Shown in pieces: positions 22,389 through 35,093 of a stretch of 64,000 bases of DNA. The notes beneath the pieces were generated by a model that saw only the letters and a program-made list of their open reading frames with translations, was not told the origin of the DNA and ran no database searches. Source of the stretch: Quercus robur (Eukaryota > Streptophyta > Magnoliopsida > Fagales > Fagaceae); contig NC_065535.1 of the NCBI RefSeq assembly GCF_932294415.1, positions 27,870,782 to 27,934,781 on the forward strand, read 5' to 3'. Each line of letters starts with the position of its first letter. Position 1 is the first letter of the stretch. Made by a program: the position numbers and the translations under genes.

Positions 22389-25330
22389 CTAGTCTGCGAC
22401 ACCACCACTTGTCGGTACCTCATTCCGCTTAGGGCATGTTCTTCGGTTATGCCCCTCTTGGTCACACAACCCGCATTGCACCTTCCTCCCCCCCTCCTTC
22501 CACGGTGTGGTTCTCCGCCGTCTCCCACCCTCGTCCATCTCATTCCTGATTCGTGTTGAGACAGGGCGGCCTTTCTCTCGAATCAATCGGGGGTTAGGGA
22601 GGACCCTTCGAGTTTCTTCAGGATCCGGCCATGATAATCTATCTTTCAACGCAGGGAAAACGGGAGCATAGCTCCGAAACAGTGCATCCACGCTATAGCA
22701 TGGGTCAATGTATTGCTCTGCATCATGTCGATACCTAATACAAACTGCAATGACATGTGAACATGGTATCTTGTACAACTTCCATTTTTGACATGTGCAA
22801 CTTCTTTGCAACAAATTAACTCCATGTGTGTGATCCCCATGTCCAGCACTCTCTGGATTATGCGGTGTATCTACTTGATATGATTGTTGTTGCGCGCTCA
22901 ATCTTGTCACCCTATGACGCTCCGCCTTCGCCTTATTTCTCATGAAGATATCCAAGGCATATTTAGTCCATTTTTGTCCCGAATTTGACTGTGCTATGCT
23001 CTTATTGCGACGATCATCGAAGTAAGAATTCAATTTGAACCATGTGTATTTCACCATTGCCGTAATGGGCAAGCTACGAGCACCCTTTAGAACACCATTG
23101 AAGCACTCAGAGACGTTTGTCGTCATTGCCCCATAACGATAACCCTTGTCAAAACTTAGAGCCCATTTCTCTTTGGGCACATCCTTTAGATATTGGTGCG
23201 CATCCCGGTTGACATTCTCAATTAACTCGAAGGTGGCATTGAACTTTCGCTCTTGGGTAGCACTTGCTGCCCTCCATACTAGATTCTTTAAAGTTTCATT
23301 CTTCCATCTAGTGTTGACGTTACTACATAGATGACGAAGGCAGTAACGATGTTCTGTCATGGGAGGCCGCAGGGAAAAGTCTCGATTATTGTCTCTAAAA
23401 ATAGCTTGTATCCCAGGGTGTCTGTCAGATACGACACACAGGTGTCTCCGGTCAGTAACATACGTTCTTATACAAGCCAAGAACCAACCCCAAGTCTCTG
23501 TGCTCTCGCTCTCGACAAAGGCGAAGGCTACTGGATAAATTTTATTATTAGCATCTGTCGCCATTGCAATCATCAAGTTCCCTTTATATTTTCCATAGAG
23601 GTGGGTTGCATCAATGCTAATCACAGGCCTACACATCTTGAACCCAACAATACATGGACGAAACGCCCAAAATACGGACTTGAATGTACAGGTTCCCTGT
23701 TCATAATTATCGTCCACTATTAACTTATACTCTGTACCCGGACTTGCGTCCTTCAGTCCTGCCAAAAAACGCGGCAACTCCGCATAAGACTCCTTAAAAT
23801 CCCCGTATATAGATGCAACGGCCTTTTGTTTGGCATCCCATACCTTGTATGTGAACCATAATGATTACGTTAGAAATGAATACAAGTTAAATAAAGAAAC
23901 TTGAAGAAAACAAATCAAGACTTGTAAGACTATATTATTTCTTCGCTCCGCATTCCTTTTTTTCTTTTCTTTTTTCAATTTCAATTTTCATAATATAAAG
24001 TACTCATGGGTTTTGGGAAAAAAAATATCATGATTATACTTCCCAAAAGACTGATGTCTCTATGTTGTATTGAAAATATAATGCAAGTTAAAGAATAGAA
24101 TACCTTGTAATAAGATATTTCGTGTTTTAACTCTGCCAAAGCAACGTGGCGTAAGTTCTTTATCTTATACGCAGGGTCTTCTCGTATATAGCGCTCAAGT
24201 ACATATGATAAGAACACCGAATCAATCATCCGACCATCATGAGCATTCTGAATTTTGTCGCACGTGTGGGGGCCCTTGCATTTTGCGATCTTCCAGATAT
24301 TGTCTCCCTTGCAACATATCGCACGGACTGACCATGGACAGGAATCATCCTCGCAACTCACCATAAGCCTCTCTGAGTCTGAATGCTCAGTTTTGAAGCT
24401 AAAATTATCTCGCACTGCGTACCAAGTCAACGCACGTCGCACCGCCAATTTAGTTGCGAATACCATCCCTTTAATTGGCTGCTCCCCAGGCGTCCATGGT
24501 AATACTTCCGCTTGCATAACCGGTGATGGATCAAACATATTATCCCAAGTGTTTTGGGTGAACCATTCCGGCGTAGAATCGGGACCGGGGCATGTCTCTC
24601 TATTTTCTTCTACAACCACATCTTCGATATGATCAACATCCTCATGTTCACCCATGGTATCTAGGAGCTCCTCGAAGTCATCCCTAGTAACATCGATATG
24701 GGTTGCATCATCACCAAGTCCGTGATCATTACGGTTATTGTCGGATGTGCCCCTATGGAGCTCATCATCAGGTAAATGCTCTCCTTCATGCACTTGCTGG
24801 GGCCCTTCCTCCTCCTCAATCGAGTTCCCATGGGCAAATGTCTGCCACGGTTCATTGCCATACCCATCTCCTGTGTTCTCTACACACCCTTGATAAGATC
24901 TTTCTGGTATTGACTCGATGTGCTCATCTACTCTTCCATCCAAAACAGTATGTTCTGAACCCTCTCCAGCCTCTACTGTGGCGGGCTCAACAGTGACATA
25001 GAGATCCGAAGCAATGAATCCTCGAGCCACCATTTGTGCAACCATTTCCCACATCATCTTCACTTCGGTGCCACCCGATAATTGTAGTGAATTGTAGAAA
25101 ACCTGTGTGTCTACAACCCGTTGAGGTGCTCGATACACGATGGAAATCTTATGCCTAGAGTGGTCTAACCCCATCGCCTTCAATATTCTTCGTTGCAAGT
25201 TCATAAGCCCTATCCCACGTTTCACCTTAACGTATTTTTGCTTTTGGTTCGAGCCTTGGTATGACAACCCATGCAATGAATGATAATACATCTCCCCGTC
25301 GTAGTACACATAGAAAAAGTGAAAATCCAT
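22389..25330 (-). CDS. MuDR-type MULE transposase, two exons, intact
   Basis: Exons 25330-24104 and 23843-22389 join in phase 0 (aag/gta and cag-type junctions) for 893 residues with no stop. The start is the first ATG after an in-frame TAA at 25379-25381. Residues 1-110 are a PB1-like N-terminal region, followed by an acidic linker. A MuDR DNA-binding domain lies near 285-365 (ALTWYAVRDNFSFKTEHSDS, CPWSVRAICC). The MULE DDE core follows, with candidate acidic residues D487 (VISIDATHL), D549 (VVSDRHPGI) and E655 (TTNVSECFN), and CLRHLC near 577. A SWIM zinc finger (C758, C760, C770, H772) and a C-terminal zinc knuckle (CGLCDQEGHNRRTC) complete it. It would cut at the TIRs in the nucleus. Family membership is clear; activity is inferred from openness. 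Confidence 0.92.
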
Positions 25331-25381
25331 CACCGACCTATTATTAACAATATAAAAGTTGTCATCATCTATAACCACTTA

Positions 25382-26607
25382 AATAAAGATGACGTATGAT
25401 AAAAACAATTTATATTCAAACTCAACCTCCTAAACTTTCTGTGTAGAGATATAAATAATTTTCAATCGTTTTAACCACATATCTATAATTTATAATATAT
25501 TTAATTACAATACTTGGCTGCCAGCAAATTGTAAACAAAAACTGTGTTTTATTTAATATTTAGATAACTTGTAAATTATAGAATAAACAATATACAATGA
25601 CATAGTATTCTTTTACATCTAAATAAATAAAATACATAGAAAAATAAAATATAAAATTTAAGATTCAAAGCATAGGCAAATATAATGACAATGATACAAA
25701 TTCTTTTACATCTAAATAACTAAATACATAGAAACATAAAATATAAAATGAATTCCCCAAAGCATAGGCAAATATAAGTTTTACTGATACGAATTTCTTT
25801 CTTCTTCTTGAGTTTTTTGTTATTTAGATATAGTTTATGTTAACTGTGGCTCCCCCCAAATGAATTTTGATATTGTATAGACGTTCATTTCCTTTACCAA
25901 TATCACTATTCACATCACTTGCCTTTCTTGCTTATCTCATAAATGAATGTGAACAATACAGTTATGTATAAATTTTTTTACAATTTTAAATTCTGAATTT
26001 TTGTTATAAACTAAGTTTTTTAAATATTTAGAAGGATAGAGAAGTAAATGACGAATGGGGCATATTGTGAGAAGCAATCAGACAGCAAACAATATACACA
26101 ACTTTACAAGTATTTGCTATATTTTTAATATTTTTAGATTTCACAATATACACAATTTTTAATATATCAGCAGTTGTACATGGACGCAGGGTGTTGCAAA
26201 AAACTGAACTCATGAACTGTGGTCATGCAAAAATAATGTCATACGAACCACACATGCACACACAATCAGACAAAACATTTAACTTACCTCTATGTATACA
26301 ATAGGCAGGACCCAAAGGTGAAACGGTTTGCCTTCAATGGAAAAAACTGACACACTTCAGCTGCAGATGGTGACCCAACAGTTCATGATAGCTTCAGAAA
26401 TATTTCACATGGCAACAACTGACTCTGACCAATGAGTTTTGTGATGTTAGTGCAAGAGTCATTATGGTCATAAAGTGTACAAGTAAGCTGGTGAGGGAGA
26501 GTCAGAAGGTACCATTTGCCTTAACTTAGTGGTTGGCGTCAGACAAGTGGGCAGGGAAAAAAAAAAGCTGAATTTCACTTAAATTTGGAAGATCAAATGC
26601 TCATTTA

Positions 26608-26638
<31 letters not shown>

Positions 26639-27223
26639 CATTTTTGTTTGAAGATTAGAATAAGTGTTTGTAGATTGTAAGTGTCACTCTATCATAAATT
26701 TATATTAGAGTAATGTTACAACCATAATTAACAATTTGTACAAAATGTTGATGTGGTCAACTTGTTATTGGTTTTTATTTAGGCCTACATATAATATGCA
26801 TTTTTTCATAATAGCTTAATCACTCACCACAACAGCAATTTGTAAAAAAATTTGATTGACAGTTTGTATCTCTAGCATTATTCTTTATATTATATGTCTA
26901 TGAGAGTATATGTAATATTGATTGTGTGCATTATTTTTTGTTATAATATTATTTGTGTAAATAATAATGTGTGTGGAAGTTTGTGTGTACAATATAAAAA
27001 TAATACTTATGTGGCTAATGAAAAGGTGACATGACATTTATAATTTTACTACAAACACTTTATAAAAACTGTGGGAACTTACATGTCCTGATATAATTGG
27101 ATTTTATTTATTCTCATGACAAAAATAAAGAAAAAAAAAACGTTGGCTTCATTGTACATTAATTTTTCGTCAATCAAAAAAAAAAAAAAAAATAATAATA
27201 ATAATTAACGCCAACCAAGTTCG
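25382..27223. other. Transposase upstream region
   Basis: AT-rich. A tandem duplication of about 95 bp lies at 25596-25689 and 25690-25781 (shared attcttttacatctaaata and aaagcataggcaaatata). 26285-26450 is less AT-rich and could hold the transposase leader or a non-coding first exon. A poly-T run sits at 26611-26638. No protein-coding gene seen. Confidence 0.4.
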
Positions 27224-27725
27224 CGTTACTTGGTGGCGGTCTTTGTGAAGTACCCGAGCCCACCATACTCGGGTACTAGCAGACTTCCTACAATAATAAA
27301 AAAAAAAAAAAAAAAAAAAGCCAATTTGCAAGGTACCACCATGTTGACAATTTCGCAAGTTGGCAGGTTGGTACCCGAGCTTGGTGGACTCGGGTACTTT
27401 GTGAAGTACTCGAGTCCAGCAAACTCGGGTTGGTACCTGCCAATTTGCAAAATCGTCAACATTAGTACCTTTTGTTCATTTGCAGGTTGGTACCCGAGCT
27501 TTCTAGACTCGGGTACTTCACAAGGTACCCGAGTCCAGAAAGCTCGGGTACCAACCTGGCAATTTTGAAAATGCCACTAGCAGAGTACCCGAGTTTGGTG
27601 GACTCGGGTACTTTGCAAAGTACCCAGGAGTGGCCCAGCGCAATTTTGAACTTACGCAGATTGGTACCCGAGTCCAGGGAACTCGGGTACCAATCTGCCT
27701 AAGTTCAAGATCACCCTTGTACTGG
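27224..27725. repeat. Palindromic GGTACCCGAG array, right copy
   Basis: Units like those at 20580-21025 and in the same order: gcaagttggcaggttggtac at 27355 matches 20605, and the unit with tctagactcgggtacttc at 27500 matches 20762. The two arrays are therefore diverged direct repeats about 6.7 kb apart flanking the transposase gene, although each unit is itself palindromic. A further half unit with a poly-A insertion is at 27236-27320. Confidence 0.8.
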
Positions 27726-28871
27726 GCCAGCGGTTTCCACAATACCATGGAGACAACAAGCTTGAAGAAACAATCTTGTAGCTCCTTTGAAGAGTCAAAC
27801 TTGAAGAAAGAGTGTGATTTCAACTAGGTCTTTCTAAAGCTTAACCAAACCCGAGCTTGAACATGCCCAGCAAGTATGAGCCTCTTTCATTCACACCACT
27901 TCTGGCATAGTAGGAATTAAGAAACAAACCCAGCTACGTTTGCATAAATAATGTTTTTTTTTTTTAAATAAAATAAAGCATAATGTTCATCAAATATGGT
28001 CTCACTTGCATGCAAATTTTCCATATAAACAAATCTAACTGTATTTACTTATAAAGTCTTTTTCTTTATATATGAGAATATAAAGGTGCAGCTCTGCAGA
28101 ATTCATGTCTCTTGCTAATGCGATGGTCCCATTGGAAATGTCCAATCTACAAAATAGTGAAAATACAAATCATAGAGATTAAAGTACATGTAACTTCTGG
28201 GTCTTAAGGAATCTAACATTGGAGAGTTTGGCGTTTATCAGAAATTAACCCATCTAATCATTTTCCCACACTTCCCCCCATTCTGCATATAGGTATCATA
28301 TTTGTTTCAACAACATAAACGTTAGCCTAGCCATATGAAAAATTCTGCAGAATACTGTTATATGGTCTGACGTTACTACATAGTCTCCATGACTTCTTGT
28401 TCAAGTCTTCTCCATCATCTCTGGACATCACCATTGAATAACATATTTTGCACAAAATTAAGGTGTTGTGATCACTAATGAAACTGCTCTAAGTTTGTTG
28501 TATTTGTTCATGCACTTCTTTTCCTCTTTATGTGGAACCTGCAAGAACAGCAGCACGAAAAATTAGAAAAGGCAAGGGAGGGAACGATGGTGGAGAGGGG
28601 ATGGAAATTGTTTAATTCTATTTTCTACATGGGATCCTTCTCTTACCCATGCCTGCTATCATCCAAGTCAGGAAGTGTGGCAAACAGAACTGCAAAAGTG
28701 CACGAGCCACATGAATTGAAGGATGTTTAATCCTTAGTGTTGATAGATGCTGCCACAAAAAGAACAACATGAAATACACTTCATTTCTAATTCAAGCAAT
28801 GAAGCAAAGAGAAGAATTAAAGAGAAGAATTAACATGAAGTGATGCAAAAAGCAGGAGGATGATAACTCAC
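27726..28871. other. MULE interior, no recognised gene
   Basis: AT-rich. An open frame at 28530-28730 has no recognisable features. It could be part of the captured gene whose exons lie at 28872-29154. Confidence 0.3.
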
Positions 28872-29154
28872 AGACAGAGGGCCGGGTGAAAATTCCATGT
28901 AAGGTTGATAAGTGTCAATCATTTTTGATGCCATTCTGCTAGCTGCATGCACTGTGCTAATACGGAAAATTCTTTTCTTCTCGTAGCTATTCATGATGAA
29001 GTCACAGAATTAGAATGCAGGGTAACCGAGTAAGAGTTTTTTCCCCCACTAAGACAGATTACCTTCTAAGTGTTGAGGCAGTTTCATAAGACTGTTGAAC
29101 ATCTGAGCCACTTTTGGCCAGCTTATCAAGCTCAAGTATAAGCTGGTAACAGTC
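28872..29154 (-). pseudogene. Captured exon pair of an unidentified host gene
   Basis: On the minus strand, exon 29154-29063 (after gtgcag, before gtaat) reads DCYQLILELDKLAKSGSDVQ and on to ASTLR. Exon 28986-28872 (after atag, before gtgag) reads YEKKRIFRISTVHAASRM, then IDTYQPYMEFSPGPLS. They join in frame across the intron through a split Ser codon. Good splice sites and phase agreement over two exons suggest genuine gene sequence with its intron kept. The family is not recognised. No start or stop is visible, so it is probably a fragment. Confidence 0.5.
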
Positions 29155-29926
29155 CTGCACATACAATTGTTACCATAATGAGCCTATAGGAACTTAGAAG
29201 AGATCTTTATCACCAACCTCAGGCATCCATTAGCAATAAATTTCATTTGCAACCTATCTGCATATTCTGAGTATCAATGACCAAAGTATCCAGTAGCCAT
29301 GCCAGATAATTTTCATTGCATTTGACAGGACATGGTTATGCTTAAATGAATATATAACAAAAGAATACTACATAAAAATAGAATTTCATGAGAATATTCA
29401 TTTCACAAATATACAAATACACAGTAAAAATTCCAGCCCTTGGCAGGTGAGATTTGAAAGGTTTGGGTTGCCAAATCCACTCTACATTGGACCTAAATCT
29501 AAACAATGTTAATAATTCCACTTCGTAGACCCTTTCTAGAGGCTGAACACACAATTAATAATAAAATTCACAGTTATAATTGCATCTACATTCGCTACGC
29601 CCAACTTCAACAAAAAGTTTCCTTCTATTGCATTTCTAAACATCCCACATTCATCTCTACAATTAGGAAATACCCATTAATAGAAACATCCCATAACAAC
29701 TGATTGTTGCCACAATGCTTACTAAAGCATGCACAATGCTTATCAACCACTACCATGAAATCATCTATATAAGAATGCCTATAACATTCCAGTCTATATC
29801 TTGTAATCCATGTGGATTGCATAATAGTGGCTCATCATATAAAATATATACAAGAAGATCCTATACATGACAAAAAGATCCTATACACCATTACAAACCC
29901 AAAGTAGCACAAATTCTGCCCTTGAA
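29155..29926. other. MULE interior downstream of PMD gene
   Basis: AT-rich. It probably includes the PMD 3' UTR close to 29926. No gene seen. Confidence 0.35.
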
Positions 29927-32791
29927 TCATTCTCGTTTTCTTCTCCTCACCGGTTCCTTGACTGGTCTCACCTTGCCTGAAAAGAACACAACACAAGCAA
30001 ATATTAATAAGCAAATGATTTAACTATAAAGCGATGTATATGTAATCGGTATCGAATCAAACTATAGTACCATGTCCAGTCCCACAGTCAGGAGGATGTG
30101 TCCGTGTGCGTTGCGGCCTTCGTGGCCGATCCTCGATGTGCGAAGGCTCTGCTGGGGGGGTGGGTATTTGTGTCTGGATAAACTCGGTATGCACAAACTC
30201 AGGGGGGGCAGCAACAGGGGTGGGTCGCCCAGGAGTGGGCATGAACCTCATCTCATCTCTACCATCTAAAACTGCGGGGGCAAGGCTGGCAGTCAGTGGG
30301 GGAGACGTACGGGTGGTGGGCAACAGAGATGTACTAGGGGGTGTGGGTGGGCAAGTACCATCGCTCCTCATGGATGGGGACCCAAATGTGTCTCTATGGG
30401 CAAACGTATGGGATGGACCCGTATCATCGTGTGCCATGGACCCTACGTCATAAGCAGTGTCGTCCCACATCTCATCTGTTGTCTGACTTGCTTCCTCCAT
30501 GGTGTGGTCATGCACGGGTGTGTGGCGCCGACTAGATGTGGGCACGGGTGTGTGACGCCGACTAGATGTGGGCACGGGTGTGTGACGCGAACCAGATGTA
30601 GGACGCTGAGCAGATGTGGGACGTCGACTAGATGTGGGCACGGGTGTGTGACGCTGACCAGATGTGGGAGGCCGACTAGATGTATGACGCTGGCTAGATT
30701 GACAGCCTCCACGCCCTTGACGTCCACTTGCTTGCCGACCACGTCGTACAGCTGGTTCACTTGTGTTGCCCACGTCACGTGCATGGTCCAAGGATAACCG
30801 ACCGATCTCTTCAACAGCTTGCAAGGCATTAATACAATCGGTGTAGATCTCAGACCCTGGTTCGCACTTCGTTATAATGTGCAACTGTGATTCAACCTGT
30901 CAGAAAAATACAAGAGTAATGTTAGTAGGTTTAACTAAACTATGCGAAGCAAAGTACATTTATAATGAAACAGTCTTTGTAAATTTACCAAAGTGTCCCA
31001 GTACGAAGTCTCTTTTGTAATATGGCGAATAGTGCGGGGACGAAACCAAACCAAATACTCGTCATTGTAGTTCATCTCCCCGTGAAAGGCCGGTGCATCG
31101 GCAATTTTGGCGTGCGCAGCCCATTTAGCAATATGCGGGGCATGTATTTGGGCCCAATCTTTTTCGTGCTTGCCCTGGAGGGTGATCTTGTGCAGTTCAA
31201 TTGAAGTATCAACATTTTCTGGTATGCCTTGCTTCATCCCAAACTGTCGGAGAACACGTTCGGGATGATGGCCTTCAACCACCCAAAAATGTATCAGCGG
31301 CACAATAGACCTCCATATACGTTGGCCTGCCGTACAATATGCGGGTAGAGAACGCAAATAATTTCTGTACGGTTCCCAAACAATCTGCAATGATTCAACA
31401 GATGCAAACAACCATATTAACAATATAATTAGAAAAAATGTGTAACGAATGTGAACAATACATGTAACTCTGAAATTAAGAATGTTTTTTTTTTTTTTGA
31501 TAAGTAAGAAAGATATATAATTAAGAATGTTTATTCACTCCAAAGTGATAAGTAAGTACAAAAACTACATGCCAAAGCGGTTTCCACTTGTAAGACACGA
31601 TACCTGATTTGGCCGCAGTGAAGTAAACGACACACGATAGGCACGTAGGACGTGCATCGAATGTTCAGTTGTTATCTTAGCCCCTTTCCATCTAGCAACC
31701 AACACAGACATAACCTTCATATTAGTTACTTACATAATTCTCATGCGAACAAAGTTATTGAGGAAATGTAAAACGATAACTATCTAAGATGCTACATACC
31801 TGACAGCAAGTGGACCTGGAGGCAGTGCCTGGTGTGGATGCCTCATCACAGGACATATGTGGGGAAACCTCGCCCACGCCCACAACTGCACCAATAGTAG
31901 TGCACCCCCAATCTGCTTGGCTGTCTTCTCTGATGCCTTACAGAGGTGTCTATAGAGCCAACTTAGTGCTGCACTACCCCAACTATACTTTTTTCCATTG
32001 CTGATTGGATCGAAATATTGCAAATACCTAACTGAGATCCGTTCTCCAGACTTATCCATAAATAGCGTACCACCTAACAACTCCAATATGTAAAAACGAG
32101 CATACTTCTGCACAAGCGCCTCAGGGGCGTCAACCGGGAGAGGGTCGCGAAACTGATCCTCAAGCCATTTGGCTTTTATGCTCGCCCCTTCCAGCACTCC
32201 AGTGTTCTTTCTTGGGTTTCTAAGTTCTCTATTTGGCGGAATACGCCCTAGCAATCTTCTGCAGACTTCACGCCAACTGCCCGTCGAGGGTATAGATTCC
32301 ACCAACGGCAAGCCATCTACAGGTACCCCCATTATAACCTCCATATCTTGTAGTGTGATGGTCATCTCACCGTGGGGCAAGTGAAATGAGTGCGTCTCCG
32401 GCCGCCATCTCTCCACCAACGCTGTGATCAATGCGTGGTCAATGTCCATATGTGGGACCCGAAGCAGCCCATCTAACCCCGCATCAGTGATATAAGCGAG
32501 AATTCGTGGATCTAGCCCATCTACCCCTCCTTCAACCAGACCTTTGTCTCGGTGACGACAAGTCAATACACCTGGCACTTCCTGCAAATAGAGCAGCGTA
32601 GTATTAATAATAATTACAGTACCACATAATAAGTACGCTTCAAAGTTAAATTCCGCCCATCTTTCGACTACATATATTGAACAAGTGCATACCTCGCCTT
32701 CCAAATGAGCATCGAAAAGCAAACTTGAACGATGCTTATCCTGCCTCGTGCACAAAGTCTGTATAGCTCCATGTGGGTCCATATCTGGCAT
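29927..32791 (-). CDS. Plant mobile domain (PMD/MAIN-like) protein, intact
   Basis: Six exons with GT-AG junctions join in frame: 32791-32693, 32581-31800, 31691-31604, 31384-30989, 30896-30071, 29976-29927, giving 746 residues. The PMD core spans about residues 60-420, with typical blocks: LITALVERWRPETHSFHLPH, GEMTITLQDMEVIMGVPVDG, ALSWLYRHLC, LLLVQLWAWARFP and HFWVVEGHHPERVLRQFGM. PMD proteins occur as host silencing factors (MAIN, MAIL1) and as transposon passengers. A Ser/Arg/Thr/Pro tail has tandem repeats of about 10-13 residues (PTSSRRHTPV). The last exon adds a basic, NLS-like end (VKEPVRRRKRE); without that splice, the frame would end ten bases past the junction. The gene lies 4.6 kb upstream of the transposase on the same strand. 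A role in countering or tuning silencing of the element is speculation. Confidence 0.85.
30520..30680 (-). repeat. Tandem repeats in the PMD tail
   Basis: Units of about 30-36 bp built on gactagatgtgggcacgggtgtgtgacgc (plus strand) encode repeated TSSRRHTPVP. Unit number probably varies between copies because the DNA repeats are nearly identical. Confidence 0.75.
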
Positions 32792-34566
32792 TTGGAAACA
32801 ACATCAAGACAGTCTTATTTATTTATTTTTAATTATAAACAAATTTGTCTGAAAATGGCAACATTATTCATCTAATACAGTCTTAAGGTGATTTAATAAA
32901 TTATTTTAGAAAAGTTAGTTATCAAAGCATGTGTTTCGACAATTGATTCATTTAACAAATTAACATTTCTTTTGATAAATTAACATAGTATCAAAGCATG
33001 TGTTTCTACAATTGAAACTTATCTCTACACTACTAAAATAAATTATAAATAACATAAAAACGTGTTAAAATAATAATTAAATTAACTATTTTTTAACATG
33101 AGACAGAACTTTTTATCTTGCAATGTGTGCATGTGCGTGAGTGCGTGAAAAGATTTGTGCAGCTCATGGGTCCGGGATACAATTATAATTTTCCGAGTAA
33201 CATTGGAAAGATATACATTTGGACCACAATACCAAGTTCCCATTCACATTGGCAATCAGTATTCTCAAAACCATATCAGTTTCCTTAAAGAATAAGAGAT
33301 TGCAGTCATTAATAAATTTTAATTGATTTAATTAGTACAAAATCTTGAAATAAATTTTGATGCTGTCACTTTTCGCCATTTGGGTTATTTACATACCAAT
33401 CACACCCAAAAAATGCCAAAAATGTAAGCGCATCATGGGTAGTTCAATTTTCTTCTCAAATATAGAGTTTCAATGGCTTATTGACTTGAATAAAATGAAT
33501 TACAAAAAAAATTTGAGTACGCGATTGTGTGGTGCAATAACATTCTTCACAATACAAATTGCATAAATTCTCTTTTTAATAAATCTAAAATATTCAAATA
33601 AACTTGCATATTCACATTTGCATTAACCCAGTATGCTGAAAAAAATATTGGAGACAAAAGCCACTGCCATTCTTGAACAGAAACAAGCAGCAGAAAGAAT
33701 GAAAGAAAACAAAATCAAACAGAAAATGAAGAAACAATAAAATTCCAGCAATTATGAAATAATAGCACCACAAGTATGGACTGAGGTGTGAGCCTTGTCT
33801 TCCTTAACTATATTTAGCAGAAAGAATAACATCTTCCATGATATGCGTATTGAACAATGTTGGAAAGATCAATACATGGGGAGGGAAACTACAAAGTACA
33901 AATCATGGAGAACCATACAAGACCAAAACAATCACAAATGTTGCTTCTTATTTTTATAAGTGCAAATTCAACCAACAAGTTACAAGCTTTCCTCTTCACA
34001 TGGTTAACTTGCTGCTTTAGACTTGAAAAGAATGAGACTTGAGAGTATTAACTCTAAAGTTTTTAGGATTATTAGAAGTTCACTGTTGTATAAAGAAGAG
34101 AATAACAGATTTCCATATGTTAGTTTCAAAAAGAAAGAAAAACCTATGAAATTCTTCCATATGTTAGTTCACTGTTGAAATTTGAGCTCTAGTTGCATAT
34201 ATTGTCTGCCTGTGAGTCTATGACATCAAATGGTGGACTAAGATCTCAACAGAAGGGGAACAAAAACAAAGACAAAAACGAACTAAGTACATGCATGTAT
34301 GACTTCAATACTATGTTAATTGTTTGAGTATCTATTTCTAATTTAAGAACAAAACTATACCTTAAGGTAATCCTAAAAGGTAGAGTCACAAAAAGGTAAA
34401 ATTAATTAATTAATTTCACCTATAGCTAATATTAAGTGTGATGGTGCTAATAACTAATACTCCAATATGTCTCAGTTACCAAACATATTACTGACTGAGA
34501 AACTAGAGCCTAAGATTTCAGACCCATCTTATCAAACTACAAGTTAAAGACTGAAAGGATGGAAAC
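32792..34566. other. PMD upstream region and MULE interior
   Basis: AT-rich, presumably with the PMD promoter near 32800-33100. Beyond that no gene is seen; the last part may be intron sequence of the kinase gene captured next to it. Confidence 0.35.
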
Positions 34567-35006
34567 CACTACAAATGATGTTTTCAATTTTGGGGTTGTG
34601 CTACTTCAACTTTTGACAGGAAGAAAGCCAAAATCTCTGTTTAAAGAGGTATGCTCTATTTAACATGTTGTCTCCCATATAGTTTAGCATGTTACTATTT
34701 TATAAGTAGTTTTTTCACCTAAGATGGTAAATTCCAGCGGATTAGCTGAATATATTTCTATTGTCAATTGTAACTGATACAGGCAAGGAATGCAATAATG
34801 AAAGGAGGAAGCATAAGTGCCATGGCAGATCCATGCTTAAGTGGGGCTTATATTGTAACTGAATTTCAAAATGTATTATCGATAGCTGTTCAATGTACTA
34901 CTCCAAATGAGCAAGAAAGACCAAACATGGAAGAAGTCTTACAGAAACTTGAAGAAACCCATATTTTAAGTCTAAACTTCAAATCCAATTGCAAGAATTT
35001 TTGAAA
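34567..35006 (+). pseudogene. Captured receptor-like kinase C-terminal fragment
   Basis: Exon 34567-34648 reads NDVFNFGVVLLQLLTGRKPK then SLFKE before a gt donor. Exon 34783 onward reads ARNAIMKGGSISAMADPCLS, TEFQNVLSIAVQCTTPNEQE and RPNMEEVLQKLEE. These are subdomain IX-XI features of plant receptor-like kinases (G-VLL-LLTG; A--C----RP-M--V---LE). The catalytic core upstream is missing. The intron is retained, so it was copied from genomic DNA. The frame ends in TGA at 35002-35004. Confidence 0.75.
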
Positions 35007-35093
35007 AAAAAAAATGTTTGGAAGTTGGAACCAGCAATGCTACAAAATATGTTTTATGGATTTGTATTATATATTTCTCATTATAAAATTAAG

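Noticed and set aside
30396-30797. Plus-strand frame with TRCGHGCVT repeats
   Set aside because: Shadow of the tandem repeats in the PMD tail on the opposite strand.
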